Of a stretch of 64,000 bases of DNA, positions 48,101-58,323 are shown in pieces. Source of the stretch: Lantana camara (Eukaryota > Streptophyta > Magnoliopsida > Lamiales > Verbenaceae); NCBI GenBank assembly GCA_037501455.1, contig CM074860.1:52400501-52464500 (forward strand), in the 5' to 3' direction. Every line of letters begins with the position of its first letter. Positions within the stretch are counted from its first letter, which is position 1. Under the pieces are notes generated by a model, which was given only the letters and a program-made list of their open reading frames with translations, searched no databases and was not told the origin of the DNA. Both the position numbers and the translations under genes were made by a program.

Positions 48101-49064
48101 AGATATCTAGATAGATGGTTGAGTTAGGGTTAAAAGGAATTAAACCATAGTTAATTTGGTCATGGTTTGCTCAAGTTATGGATGAATTAGGGTAGCAAGG
48201 TCAAGTTGGTCGCCGATTCGTTTTTCGGTTGAAATTCGGAGTTTCAAATGAATTAGGAAAATTATAAGGCTAAGTTTACTAAACCCGAATTTTCGTTACG
48301 AGTTCAGCGGAGTTGACGGAACTCGAATCCGAGTTCCCGAGCTCAAGATATTAAATTCGGAACCAAGGGTACGCTAAGTGCTCGTTAGCTCCCGTTTTGG
48401 TTCCTCAATTAAAATTAAATTCGTTAATCTATCAAATGAATTCAAAAACGTAAATTGAGTATAAAATCATGTTCATAACACATATATGTACAACATATTA
48501 CAAAATCGTGCCAATTTGATATCATATCACATAAGAACGAAGCACAAAATAAACGAACAAGCTCATACATGCAATTCATGCATAAAATTATGAAATGCTC
48601 ATGCAATTCATGCAGCAATAATTTCTCATGCAAAAATTAGGATTTTCATACATTATTATATTAAATCCCATGCAAAGAAATGAAATTCATGCATATAATT
48701 TCTCATGCAAAAATTTTGATTTGCATGCATGCATATTTAATATTCTCCATGCATGCATATTAATCCCTCGTATACAATATATATAATTAAGTAATTAATA
48801 AAACATGATTAATTAATATAACATATAATTAGTGTAATCATTAAATTAATAATATAATAATTAAACATATATAATTATATATATATATATACGAGACATA
48901 TATATATAAAATTAAGAATATTAAAATAAAATAATATAATATAATATAATATAATAATAACAATTATAATAAAATTAAATATAAAACACGTAAAAACAAT
49001 TAATTCGCGCAATTAGGTAAACACATACGCTCTACCTTTACGTTCGAAAAGTCGGGGCGTTACA
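45123..49064 (-). repeat. LTR 3 (5'-most on the minus strand)
   Basis: The 5' outer LTR of the tandem element. One private base was found: T at 48952 where LTR 1 (34160) and LTR 2 (41556) have A. The palindrome cluster is at 47200-47325. Confidence 0.95.
47200..47325 (-). repeat. palindrome cluster, LTR 3
   Basis: Same as 32408-32533. Confidence 0.92.
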
Positions 49065-49069
49065 AGAAG
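49065..49069. repeat. target site duplication AGAAG, right of three-LTR element
   Basis: Perfect match to 30326-30330. Confidence 0.95.
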
Positions 49070-49176
49070 TATAGGATCAGAGTGGCGCAGCGGAAGTGTG
49101 GAGTTGGGCTTGACTTCGGAGCCGTTCAAGACTCTCCTTAGGACCTGAGGACAGGTCCTTTTGAAGGAGGGGAGTT
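49070..49176 (+). other. interior of element D, last part, with PPT
   Basis: Interior of D resumes here for 107 bp and ends in AAGGAGGGGAG (about 49164-49174) before the 3' LTR. The pre-PPT hairpin is at 49141-49158. Confidence 0.85.
49141..49158 (+). other. pre-PPT hairpin of D, GGACCTG-AGGA-CAGGTCC
   Basis: Perfect stem, identical to that before LTR A at 2096-2113. Confidence 0.87.
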
Positions 49177-52100
49177 TGTAACATCCCGATCATTCGGATT
49201 TCCAGGTACGCCATAACGAGAGGGTTTTATGTGCTTTAAATTATTTAATTACGTATTTGAATGTTATTTGAATGCTTTTATGATTATTTGAATTTATATG
49301 AAATTAATTGTTTATATTCATTAACTTTGAATTTTAAACGTTTAAGTTTCGTATGCTCGTAATTTGCCCGTTATGTGCCGGAATTCAATTCCGATTTTTG
49401 TGAAATTTTGGTATGCGTGATATATGTGAGTTATGAATGTGTTTGCATGCTCGTTTTAAGTTTTTGTGTTCGTTTTTCGAGGTTTTAAACCTTTGGTATT
49501 TGACGAGGGACATGAGGGCCTAACTAGTTTTAGCGCGCCTCTTGTTCCGGAGGCCATAACTTGAGCTAGGGAATTCGGATTCGAATTCCGAAAGATGCGT
49601 TGGACTCGTAACGAAGAGATGAAGCCAAGGAACCTGATTTGGTATTTTTCTAAGCCCATTTGGACCCTCTTTTTTCGCCCGGAACGAACAGCTTGCGCCA
49701 AAGCCACCATCTTTGACTAGTCTTACATTTGTGGGACCAATTGAACCATGCTCAAGCCTTTAACCTTGGTTTATATGTTATTAACTCAGCCCTATCCCTT
49801 CCCTACCCTTTCATTTCGTCCAACACACCCACAAGAGGAGGAGGAGCAGCTGATCCATGGAGAAAAGAGAAGAGAAGAAGAAGCCCTTTCCATGTCTTGA
49901 GATTTTGAAGACAAATCTTCTCCATACTTCTTCATATCTTAAAGGTAAGTATATTTATGTATTTTCCTCTCTTCTATGCTTCATTTGATCCTTGAAATTC
50001 ATGAAATGCATCAGATTTAATAAGGGAATGGAGGCTTGCATGAATAGTTAGGGTTAGACTTCATTTTTTTTGAATCCTTGTCTTAGCTTGAGTTTCATGG
50101 AGGTTTGATGCATGTTAACTGATTATTTGAGCTTCTTAACCTCAATATATGACTTATACTTCATTTTAGTTGTGTAACATATGATCCACCATTGATAACT
50201 TGAAGAAAAGCTTGAGTTTTTAAGCATGGAACTGGAATCCGAACTGCTGCTGCAAATCTGCTCATTTTCACCAAACTGCTGTCACGTTTTTGAGTTGTTC
50301 TTGATGAATTCTTGCCTCCAATTTCGTGTGCTAATGCTTAGTAATGTAGTATACATGTTGTTCTATGAATATACCCTGTTTTGCCCTGATTTCATGCCCC
50401 ATTTCAGCTACATATATGAGTTATATGTGTTAGAACATGAATTGTTTCATACCTTCCTTGCATCAGTTTTGTATGGCTGTTTTGGGTGCTAAAGCTGATC
50501 ATATGAACTTATTATGCTCCAATTTTGATGTCTAATACTTGGTGGTTATGTAAGGAATGATTTTCCATTAAAACATTTGAAGAAATATTGAGTTTTGAGC
50601 ATGAAACTTAGCATACATTCTGCTCTACGTGACCTGCTGTTGCTGTGACGTTTTTGAACTGAAATGCATGAATTTTTGGGATAAATCTCTTGTATTTTTG
50701 CATGATTACGAAGTACATACCTTCCTTTACATGTTGCCTTGCATTTAAAGTGCTTTGGTTGAGCTTTGTGTGAACTTTCATGCCTTTCTCCTTCCTTGTT
50801 CAAGCTGCTGCGAATCTGCTCTTTTCTTACCGAGTTGCTGTCATGTTTGGGGACTATTTGATGGATTCTTGCATCCAATTTAGTGTACCAATGCATGTTT
50901 ATGTGTTACATATGTTGCTCTATGAATATGTTCAGTTACGCCTTGGTTTCATGCTTCATTTCAACGTCAAACGTGAGAATATGCCCTGCTCTTCCCGGTT
51001 TGAATTTGCTGTCAGAATTTTTCTTCATTTGATGACTTCTTGATCTCCATTTCATGTGAAATTTCATGTACATGAACTATATGAGTTTCTCTACATGTTA
51101 GCTATGTGTTTACAAGCTTTCATCCCCTGTTCTAGCCTCAAACTTGAAGAGTATGACCTGCTGCGTTCCTTCCTCCTTGTGACAGTTTTGTTGATTGATC
51201 TTTGTGCTGCTGTTGCTGCGGTTTTTGTGCATGATTTGGTGTTGAATTGGTGTGTAATTCATGCATGTTATGTGTGTATTTGAGGCCTAAGAAGTTCCCT
51301 AAGAGCTGCTCCCGAAATGCCCTGATTTTGTCTTTGAAAATGTTGCTGCGCCAAAAACCGTTTTTTTTTCAGAAATTTGAACTGGACACGGCCGTGTCCA
51401 GTTTGTGCTGATTAGTGACACGGCCGTGTCAAGGCCTCGACTTGGGCATCTGATTTATTTAAATTCGGACACGGCCGTGTCCGTTTCCTTTGTGTTTTGG
51501 ACATGGCCGTGTCATATGTCACGGAGGTGCCTCGGGGGAATTTCTTTCGTCGTTTCGTTGCTTTTAATTGCTTCCTCTTGTCCCGATTGTGAACTATATG
51601 CTTGTTAGCTTAACTTATTGTGTGTTAACTTATGTTATATGAATTTATGATTTGATTTATGTTCTCGTTTTCGAATTATGGCTTCATATGTGCAATATGC
51701 TCCTTTAACGTGCGTTTATGACCTTCTGTCTCGTTTATATGTCTTGCATGATCAATCGTTGCTCTTTATATGATATGAATGCTTTGATATCATGTTGTAT
51801 GATATGATATGTGTGTTATATGGACCTTGTGAATTCATTTAGTACGATTTATGAGATTTACGATTTAATATGAACGTGTATTCATTATGTGCCAATTTGT
51901 TAACATTGATAAGCATCCCTCGCATTCATATGCATTTGCCGAGCGTCAGTATGGTTCATTTTTGAGTCTAAGTTTGCCTCTTGCTCTTTGTTTTGCTCTT
52001 AGGATTGTTCCGTTGTTGAGCAGGAGGTCCTTCGGTTTGCTTTCCGTCAATTTTGTTCGGTTTGGTCGACAAGGTGAGGTTTTCTTTCCTTTTAGTTATT

Positions 52101-53340
52101 ATGACCTAGAACCTTGTTTGTATTTCGAACCCACATGCGACTTATATATGTATATGTATAGATATGTGTTTGGATACGTATTTTGTGGGATTTGTCCCGT
52201 TTGTCTCGAGACTTTGAAAACGCTTTTATAAGTATATAAACTTTCTTTTCGTTTGTTTTGACAAGCTTTGATAAGAAGGTGTGTGTGTGTAAGCGTGGTA
52301 TGATCTGTGGATAAGCTTCGTATGGTAAGTATGATAAGTGTGATCAGTGTAAGAATATGTGTTTGTGTGATGGGCCCCGGAGTTGTGGGTAAGGGAGACC
52401 CGGGACGACCATGGGGTCGCCAGTTACGACCCCTGTGCACTTCTCCACCAACGGGAGACTTAGTTCTTCTATGCCGACGGAGCGCATTTTGGCTGGCCGT
52501 CGAAGGAACTTGGAGAGATCCTCCGGTTCACAAGTTTCATTCTGTGGTGGGTTGAGAGGGGCACCTCTCTTCGCCAAACGGTGTGGAGGTGGGATTGATT
52601 TATGATTGGTTTCGTATTTCGCTTCGCCTTTGTTTCTGAAGTAAGTGGGTTGGATTTAAGCTTTCGGTTCGTTATGTATCGTTTATGGTTGTGAAACGTG
52701 GGCGGATTTCTAAACTCTAAAACTTGACTGGATTTGGCCTTGGGCCCCAAACTTCTTTCTTTATTTATATTACCACGGGTTAAATGTTTTAGAATGCAAA
52801 AACCGTGCCCGGTTCATGAACCCTTTTAGCTTTGGATATGCTTTGCCATTATGTGTATGTATGGGCGCATGTGTTAGCCCCCTCACCAGTCTCTAGGACT
52901 GACCCTCGTTATTTCTATCTTTTTCCCCCTTTGATTTGAGTTTGCAGGCACCCGTTCTGAGGTGTTGGAGCTAGGCGGTTGTCTTTGAGTCAAGGTTGAG
53001 GATAGCTTGAGTCTCATGCATTGTATTTTCATTTTCTTTATGCATTTTAGCTAATTCTGAAACATGTATAAGTTATGATTTAAATTCGAAATTGTAAAAG
53101 TTTGTATGACTTGAACCGAAGTTTTGATATGTCTCGAGTATGTTTATTTGCTTTATGAGATTCTGGTGCTTTCGCATTCGTTATTTGTTTTATTGCGTGC
53201 TCTGAGTAGGGTCTAGACCGCCTAGCTTAGGTTGGATTTTGTTTGTCACCCGTTCGCCTTGGCTTGATACGTGGACGGAGTTCCCATTTCGCTTCACGTG
53301 TTGGGTTATGGTGCGGGGGATGTGGCGCCCTTCGCTCCGG
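49177..53340 (+). repeat. 3' LTR of element D (last nine bases missing)
   Basis: Same layout as the 5' LTR: donor-like GTAAG at 49945, palindrome cluster 51381-51513. It ends at CGCTCCGG, where the 5' LTR continues GGTGTTACA. Relative to the 5' LTR it also has an extra ACCGCCTAGCTTAGG near 53218, which the 5' copy has lost. Confidence 0.9.
51381..51513 (+). repeat. palindrome cluster in the 3' LTR of D
   Basis: All four palindromes are unchanged relative to 26129-26261, although the surrounding LTR sequence has diverged slightly. Confidence 0.93.
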
Positions 53341-53753
53341 AAATAAAACTCCCGTAAATTGAGAACAAGTCCCTCAAGAAATTAGGTGATGTAATTGAGT
53401 CCTCAAATTCCAATTAGGTTTCAAATAGATCCAATTAGAGATTTAGAAATTATAAAAGTACCCCAAATGTTTAAACTGGTGTCCAATTAAATCCAATTGA
53501 GTTTCTCATAATTAGAAATTGACCCCCAAAGTTCAACAATTACAATTTAGCCCACATAATTCAAATTAAGGAACAAATAGGTATTAAACACACATTTCAA
53601 TTAAGTCCACATATTTTCATAAGGTTGCAATCAAGTCAATTAAACTATTAAAACATGAATAAGGCAAGTCAAACACAAGCAGAGTTAAATAAATAACAAC
53701 CTAATCGCAAGAAAACGACATCGTATCTTGCTCCGAAAGTGCGGGGTGTTACA
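53341..53753 (-). mobile_element. start of an LTR, minus orientation (probably LTR F)
   Basis: On the minus strand it begins TGTAACACCCCGCAC next to a PPT and is cut at 53341 by element D. The other part is probably 22115-23924, giving a PPT on one side and a PBS on the other. That the two parts belong together is inferred from their position around D. Confidence 0.65.
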
Positions 53754-53770
53754 CCCTTCCCCCCTTAAGA

Positions 53771-53789
53771 GAACCTGGTCCCCAGCTTC
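53771..53789 (-). other. pre-PPT hairpin of E, variant
   Basis: GAAGCTG-GGGAC-CAGGTTC on the minus strand: same position and size as the others, with one mispair and a 5-nt loop. Confidence 0.7.
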
Positions 53790-54076
53790 CACTGCTGAGC
53801 TGGAAGGCTTCGAGTTATAGTGTCTTAACCCCTTCTCAAGGAATTGCGTAAGTTGTAGCCTCCGTTGTGAAGTTTACTCTCATTATCATTGGGATCCGTT
53901 TGGGTACTGGACCGTTGCTTTCATCAAGTTGTTCGACCATTTTCATAGGACGAATAGTTATCACTGCACTCAAGTTCGATGGCGTCGTACACTCGTCACT
54001 TGCAGACCGTAGCCAGGACAACGCGTAACGCAGCCACAACAACCAAGAGAGAATACAATCTCTCAGCACAAAAGGT

Positions 54077-54450
54077 GAGAGAACCCCGTCTCTCGGGCAC
54101 AGATTTGAGAGAACCCTGTCTCTCAGGCACAGAATTGAGAGAACCCCAGTCTCTCAAGCACACAATCGAAAGAACCCCGCCTCTCAAACACATAATGAGA
54201 GAATCCCCGTTTCTCAACCTAAGTCTGACAGATTCCAACATCTCCCAAATATTCTAGTTTGAGAAAATCCAGCATTTCTCAAATCCCTACATTCGAGAGA
54301 ATCCAGCATCTTCCAAAGATCTAAATACAAGAGAATCCAACATCTCTCGTGCACAAAACTTAGAAAAAATCCAGCATCTTTCTATCACATAAATAGAGAG
54401 AATCATACATCTTTGCAACACGTAAAAAGAGGGAACCTAAGGTCTCTCTT
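54077..54450 (-). repeat. tandem hairpin array in E
   Basis: About twelve units of roughly 30 bp. On the minus strand the best unit is GAGAGACGGGGTTCTCTC, identical to the unit in element B. Units nearest the PPT are best kept, and they decay toward 54450. Confidence 0.85.
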
Positions 54451-54874
54451 GCACACAATTCCACTGATCAGTTATTCATACATATACATATCAGAGTAAC
54501 ACTTGACGAAAAGTATGCGATGTATGTTTGGTGTACCTTACACAACTGATATCGGTATCCCTTGAGTATAGATTCAACGCTCATAACTCAACTCAAGGGG
54601 GATATCGCGATGGAATCTCTGCAAAACAAGGTTACAGTATGTATGTATGTTATATGCCAGGTTAGTGAGCAATCAAGGGAGTTTTAAATCACATAGACAT
54701 GCTTAATCCACATAAACACGTAACTTATTCATTTCAGCAATAGTTCACCAAAACAGATATTCCAGGTTATCAATGCTAGATCAGGTAGCCACGTTATCAC
54801 AATCAGAACAACGACAATCATCACACACATCAAACAAAACAAGATAAGAATACTTAAGCGATGCATGTATGCAA

Positions 54875-54904
54875 ATGCCATGAATGTTTGGCGTACCGAT
54901 CACC
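54875..54904 (-). other. conserved ATTCATGGCAT block in E
   Basis: GGTGATCGGTACGCC followed by ACATTCATGGCAT on the minus strand. A weaker second copy is at 54515-54543. Confidence 0.65.
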
Positions 54905-55449
54905 GAAGTGTTAAACTCTTGACAGGAAGTTGAGACGATGTGGTAGGAGTTGATTAAGCCGATAATGACGAAATCTTCATCATCTGAACTTCTTGTCTCA
55001 AATCTTTTGATGTGCAGAGGCACCTCAGCAATTATGTCCATCATCCAACTCTCTACTAAACCATAATCCTTGCTACACCAGAATTATCCATAGTCTCCCT
55101 CAAGAACTCTGACTTATGTGTTAAACCTTAGTCTGCTCATCCTCGAGGAATTGCCCATAATTCGATTGCCTATCAGAGATCTATCTCAGAGCTACGTTGG
55201 ATGGTCGTGGTATTAGGTACTTCCCAAAGCAATCCATGGATTTTAAAACTTGAATAAAGTCTTTTGGCATCTAAGTGTTCAATTCCCACCTCAGCAGTGT
55301 CTTCCATCCCAGCAGAATCTTCCATTTCACCTTGAAGAAAACACCCAGAGAGTTAACAACCAATCTTGTCTTGTTAACTCTAAACGGCACCAAAACCTTC
55401 AACACTCACTGATGGTTTGTAGCTAGTTGCTTAAGTAACATGGTTACCT

Positions 55450-55680
55450 ATCCACATCCCTTGAACTTGATCGAATCTATTTGATCGGATTCTTCTACAT
55501 TAACTCGTTTCCATCAACAAGGTGACTACTTTCAAATAAATGAATCACCAAGGAGAAAGCTCATCAAACTCCTTCAAAACGGTTCTACTTGATCAGATTC
55601 TCCTCCATTGACTCATTTCCCTCAACAAGGTGACCACTTTCAGATGAACGAATCGTTAAGGTTAAAATTCGTCAAACTTC
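55450..55680. repeat. diverged tandem repeat, about 115-bp unit
   Basis: Two units share TTGATC.GATTCT, CATTAACTCGTTTCC-like and CAACAAGGTGAC.ACTTTCA segments in the same order. Confidence 0.7.
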
Positions 55681-56138
55681 ATCTTTCAATTGACTTTAAG
55701 ATAGTAAGTCAATATGGTAAATCTCATTCCTTCAAGTCTGAACCCTTTCATGAACATTGATCTTGGTAAAGAATCCTTTCATCTTCGAATTATGGTATGT
55801 TTTTGTCGTAGTGCCAATAAATAATGTTGACGGAGGGAAATCTCAATGTTGAATCATAGGGCACCCTGAAATTCAACCACTGAATTCGATGCATGCTGGT
55901 TACAGATGCAAATGAAATGTAACACATATATCACGTAAATGTAACAATTAGTTGCAATTTATGAAGCACATAAAATAAGATGTTGTATAAACAAAGTCAT
56001 AATGTGCACACAATCATATAATTGCGAAACAATTCATGCCGAAGGGTTAAAGTATCAAGTCAAACAAATGCAATGCACAGTTATTCCTATGCATTACGAC
56101 CTAGACAGACTCAACACGACTCAAGAGCTCGGTGTTAC

Positions 56139-56418
56139 AAATGGTATAAGAGCTGGGACCCGGTCCGGTGTACCAGCGAGGACGCTGGGCCCTTATGGGG
56201 GGGTGGACTGTAAAGCTCAAAGTGCTTGTCCCACATCGGAAGAAGAGGAGAACGAAGCCTTCCTTGTAAGGGGGTGGATACCTCATCCCTGTTGAGGCCT
56301 TTTCCTGGGTGGGCGCCTTCGGGCTTAAATTCCACCGGGAGAAACAATACCGTGAGGGTGGTGTCGCTTAGCCTACCAAAGCGGATAATATCGACAGGCG
56401 GGTTTTCGGGCTGTTACA
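56139..56418 (+). mobile_element. TRIM-like element lacking its 5' LTR
   Basis: PBS-like TGGTATAAGAGC at 56142-56153, a 40-bp interior with GCGAGGACGCTGGGCCC, a PPT (ATGGGGGGGTGGA, 56195-56207) and a 210-bp 3' LTR (56209-56418, TGTAAAGCTC to GGGCTGTTACA). The 5' LTR is absent. Upstream sequence joins at GGTGTTACA (56131-56139), which looks like the last bases of an LTR. TRIMs of this layout carry no genes and depend on other retrotransposons. Confidence 0.8.
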
Positions 56419-58323
56419 TAACATCCAAACAAGGTTTCAAAAGCATTTTGGGTATCTATCCCATACACCAAAACTCAAGTTTTATTTGCAAATCATTTTT
56501 TCCAAAACAAATATTCATAATATGAGCAACGCTTACAAAACTTGGCTTATAAAGCCTATATATATATTTTGAAAACAGAGGTTCAAATCATCAAACATGA
56601 TAGGCCATATGTGTTCAATGTTTTGAAAACATTTCATATATATATATAACTCCTCACCTTTACCACGGACAGACCGGAGAACCACCACGAGCAACTAAGT
56701 CGACTCGTTCGGAGACTCACCACCTAGACAAGACAAACGTACCAACAAGGTAAGACACGACTTGAAACCAATCAAGACAACGCTCGGCTTAAAAAGAATG
56801 TAAATATGCTAATGATGTTCAATGAATGTCCAAGGATGGCATAAGTTTAGCAATTATAATCAAACAACATCATATGAGTCATATAAAAAGCTTTCAAGTC
56901 ATAAGACATGCAAATAACAACATGTGAATCGTACTTAGCATATTCTTACACATAATCGAGGCATTCAAGACTTACAATGTATATACACATGATTCCAAGT
57001 CTAATATATTGTGTTAGGGGTGAGAGAAGTACAAAGGAAGTGAAAACGAAGAAAAACGATCAAGAAACACAAAACTCAATTTTTGGACCCAAGGGTACCT
57101 AAACGGCCGTTTGGCCTTATAATGCAATTTCCAAATGCCCGTTTGGGCTTAAAAATCATGAAAGTGGCCCCCCACAAGGGGGTTTGGGGTTTTAGTTCAA
57201 AATCAAAACTCCCGTTTGGCAAGTTGCTATTGCAAAACTCAATTACGAACATAGATTCAAACATGGTGAAAAATGCACTCCAAAAGCTCCAAAATCATGC
57301 TCCAAAGTTCATACAATTTGAATAAACATATATAAACACCAAATATCATATCAAGAGCATTTACGAACAAATAAGCATCAAGAATTCCAACAATTTGCAC
57401 ACAAGAACTTCATCTTCTTCATGTATTCAAAGCTTCAAACTCAACAATGGTGAAATCCACAATCATGCAAGAAACTTAAGGAAATTAATCACATTCTTCG
57501 TGAAATTTCTCAAGGAACAAGAATCCAACACGAAATCAAGCTAAAATATACAAGAACATGAACATGCAAGAATTCTTTATAAAAGCTTCAAGGTGCTTCA
57601 ATGGTGGACTTCACATAAGGGCATGAAAACAAGAAATTCTCATACTAAATCTTTCCTAGAATAAAAATAAACACATTTCCAACAAGAAATTCGAGTTCAA
57701 TCCAACAAACAAGAACCTTAGATTCACATTCATGCTTAGAAGCTTCAAGAACACAAACCCAATAATTAGAGCACATAATATTAAATTGAGAGCTGAATAT
57801 CGAAGAGAAAATCGTGTTCTTAAGTCTTGAATTCCCAACTTCAATCTTCAGTCTTGTCTCTTGAAAATGGCTTGACGCGTTCTTGGGTGTTCTTGAGAGA
57901 AAATGAATAGGCTGAGAGAAAAGTGAGAAAATGAATCTCTTGTTTTAACGTAAAAATGAGTTTAGTTGTTAAAATCTGAATTGGTTAATTGGGTCAGCTA
58001 TTAGGGTCACGAACCAGGTCAATTGGAGCAGGTTATAAGTGAAATTGGGTCTCAAATTGGGTCACAATTGAAATTGGGTCGCAGGTCAACATTAGGCTTA
58101 AAATGGTTGACTTTTCGTAAAAAGGCCATAACTTCTTCGTCCGAACTCCGAATTGAGTGATTCAAAAATCCCACAAACTCGTAATCGAATTATCTACCCA
58201 AATTCATTAAGTGCTATCCAGTTTCAGGCTCGAAAATATAAATTTAGCAATTTTCCCCTAATTCTACTTTAATGTCCAAATAAGCACATTGTTTCGTTTA
58301 ATCGCAAAGCATGCTATCAAAGC
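56419..58323 (-). mobile_element. LTR fragment K, minus orientation
   Basis: A minus-strand LTR segment with the GGTAAAGGTGAGGAG block near 56660, a palindrome cluster (57101-57220) and the GGCCATAACTTCTTCG block near 58126 that is also found upstream of the exon-like block in other LTRs. LTR I cuts it off at 58324, and the TRIM replaces its end. Confidence 0.65.
57101..57220 (-). repeat. palindrome cluster, CCAAACGGCCGTTTGG type (LTR K)
   Basis: AAACGGCCGTTT at 57101-57112 is perfect. Related copies are near 57131-57147, 57167-57186 (CCCCC...GGGGG) and 57208-57220. Confidence 0.75.

Larger units (their letters stand above)
30331..49064 (-). mobile_element. three-LTR tandem Ty3/gypsy element (LTR-interior-LTR-interior-LTR)
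   Basis: Three 3942-bp LTRs (30331-34272, 37727-41668, 45123-49064) alternate with two 3454-bp interiors (34273-37726, 41669-45122). The period is exactly 7396 bp, and one TSD pair AGAAG flanks the whole. Each interior holds PBS, gag, broken pol and PPT. Comparing the copies by eye I find four single-base differences among the LTRs and one between the interiors. The structure is best explained by insertion of a normal element into D, followed by unequal crossing-over between its LTRs. A duplicated contig in the assembly is the alternative, but the variant pattern argues against simple duplication. Confidence 0.93.
23925..53340 (+). mobile_element. element D: non-autonomous LTR retrotransposon, split by a younger insertion
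   Basis: 5' LTR 23925-28084 (4160 bp), PBS 28093-28104, interior 28085-30330 continuing at 49070-49176, 3' LTR 49177-53340. The interior has no gag or pol. The three-LTR element lies inside it with its own TSD AGAAG. The last nine bases of the 3' LTR are missing at 53340/53341, so the TSD of D cannot be verified; the left flank is CAAAC. The LTR copies differ at scattered sites, so D is clearly older than its guest. Confidence 0.9.
53754..56138 (-). other. interior of element E (the owner of LTR F), non-coding
   Basis: Minus-strand interior from PPT (53754-53766, AAGGGGGGAAGGG) to the leader near 56138, which resembles the gag-upstream leader of the three-LTR element (GAGTCGTGTTGAGTC near 56110). 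No coding domain is seen. It contains the pre-PPT hairpin, a tandem hairpin array (54077-54450), two copies of the ATTCATGGCAT-like block (54515-54543 and 54875-54904), and a diverged tandem repeat (about 55450-55680). The real PBS has been replaced by the TRIM piece. Confidence 0.75.

Noticed and set aside
30331..49064. The 7396-bp repeat as pure assembly duplication
   Set aside because: Not fully excluded, but single outer TSDs and the ordered mosaic of variants in the middle LTR fit biological recombination better.
56139..56418. TRIM as the 5S-carrying Cassandra family
   Set aside because: I cannot recognise the 5S rRNA promoter boxes in its LTR; only the general TRIM layout is supported.
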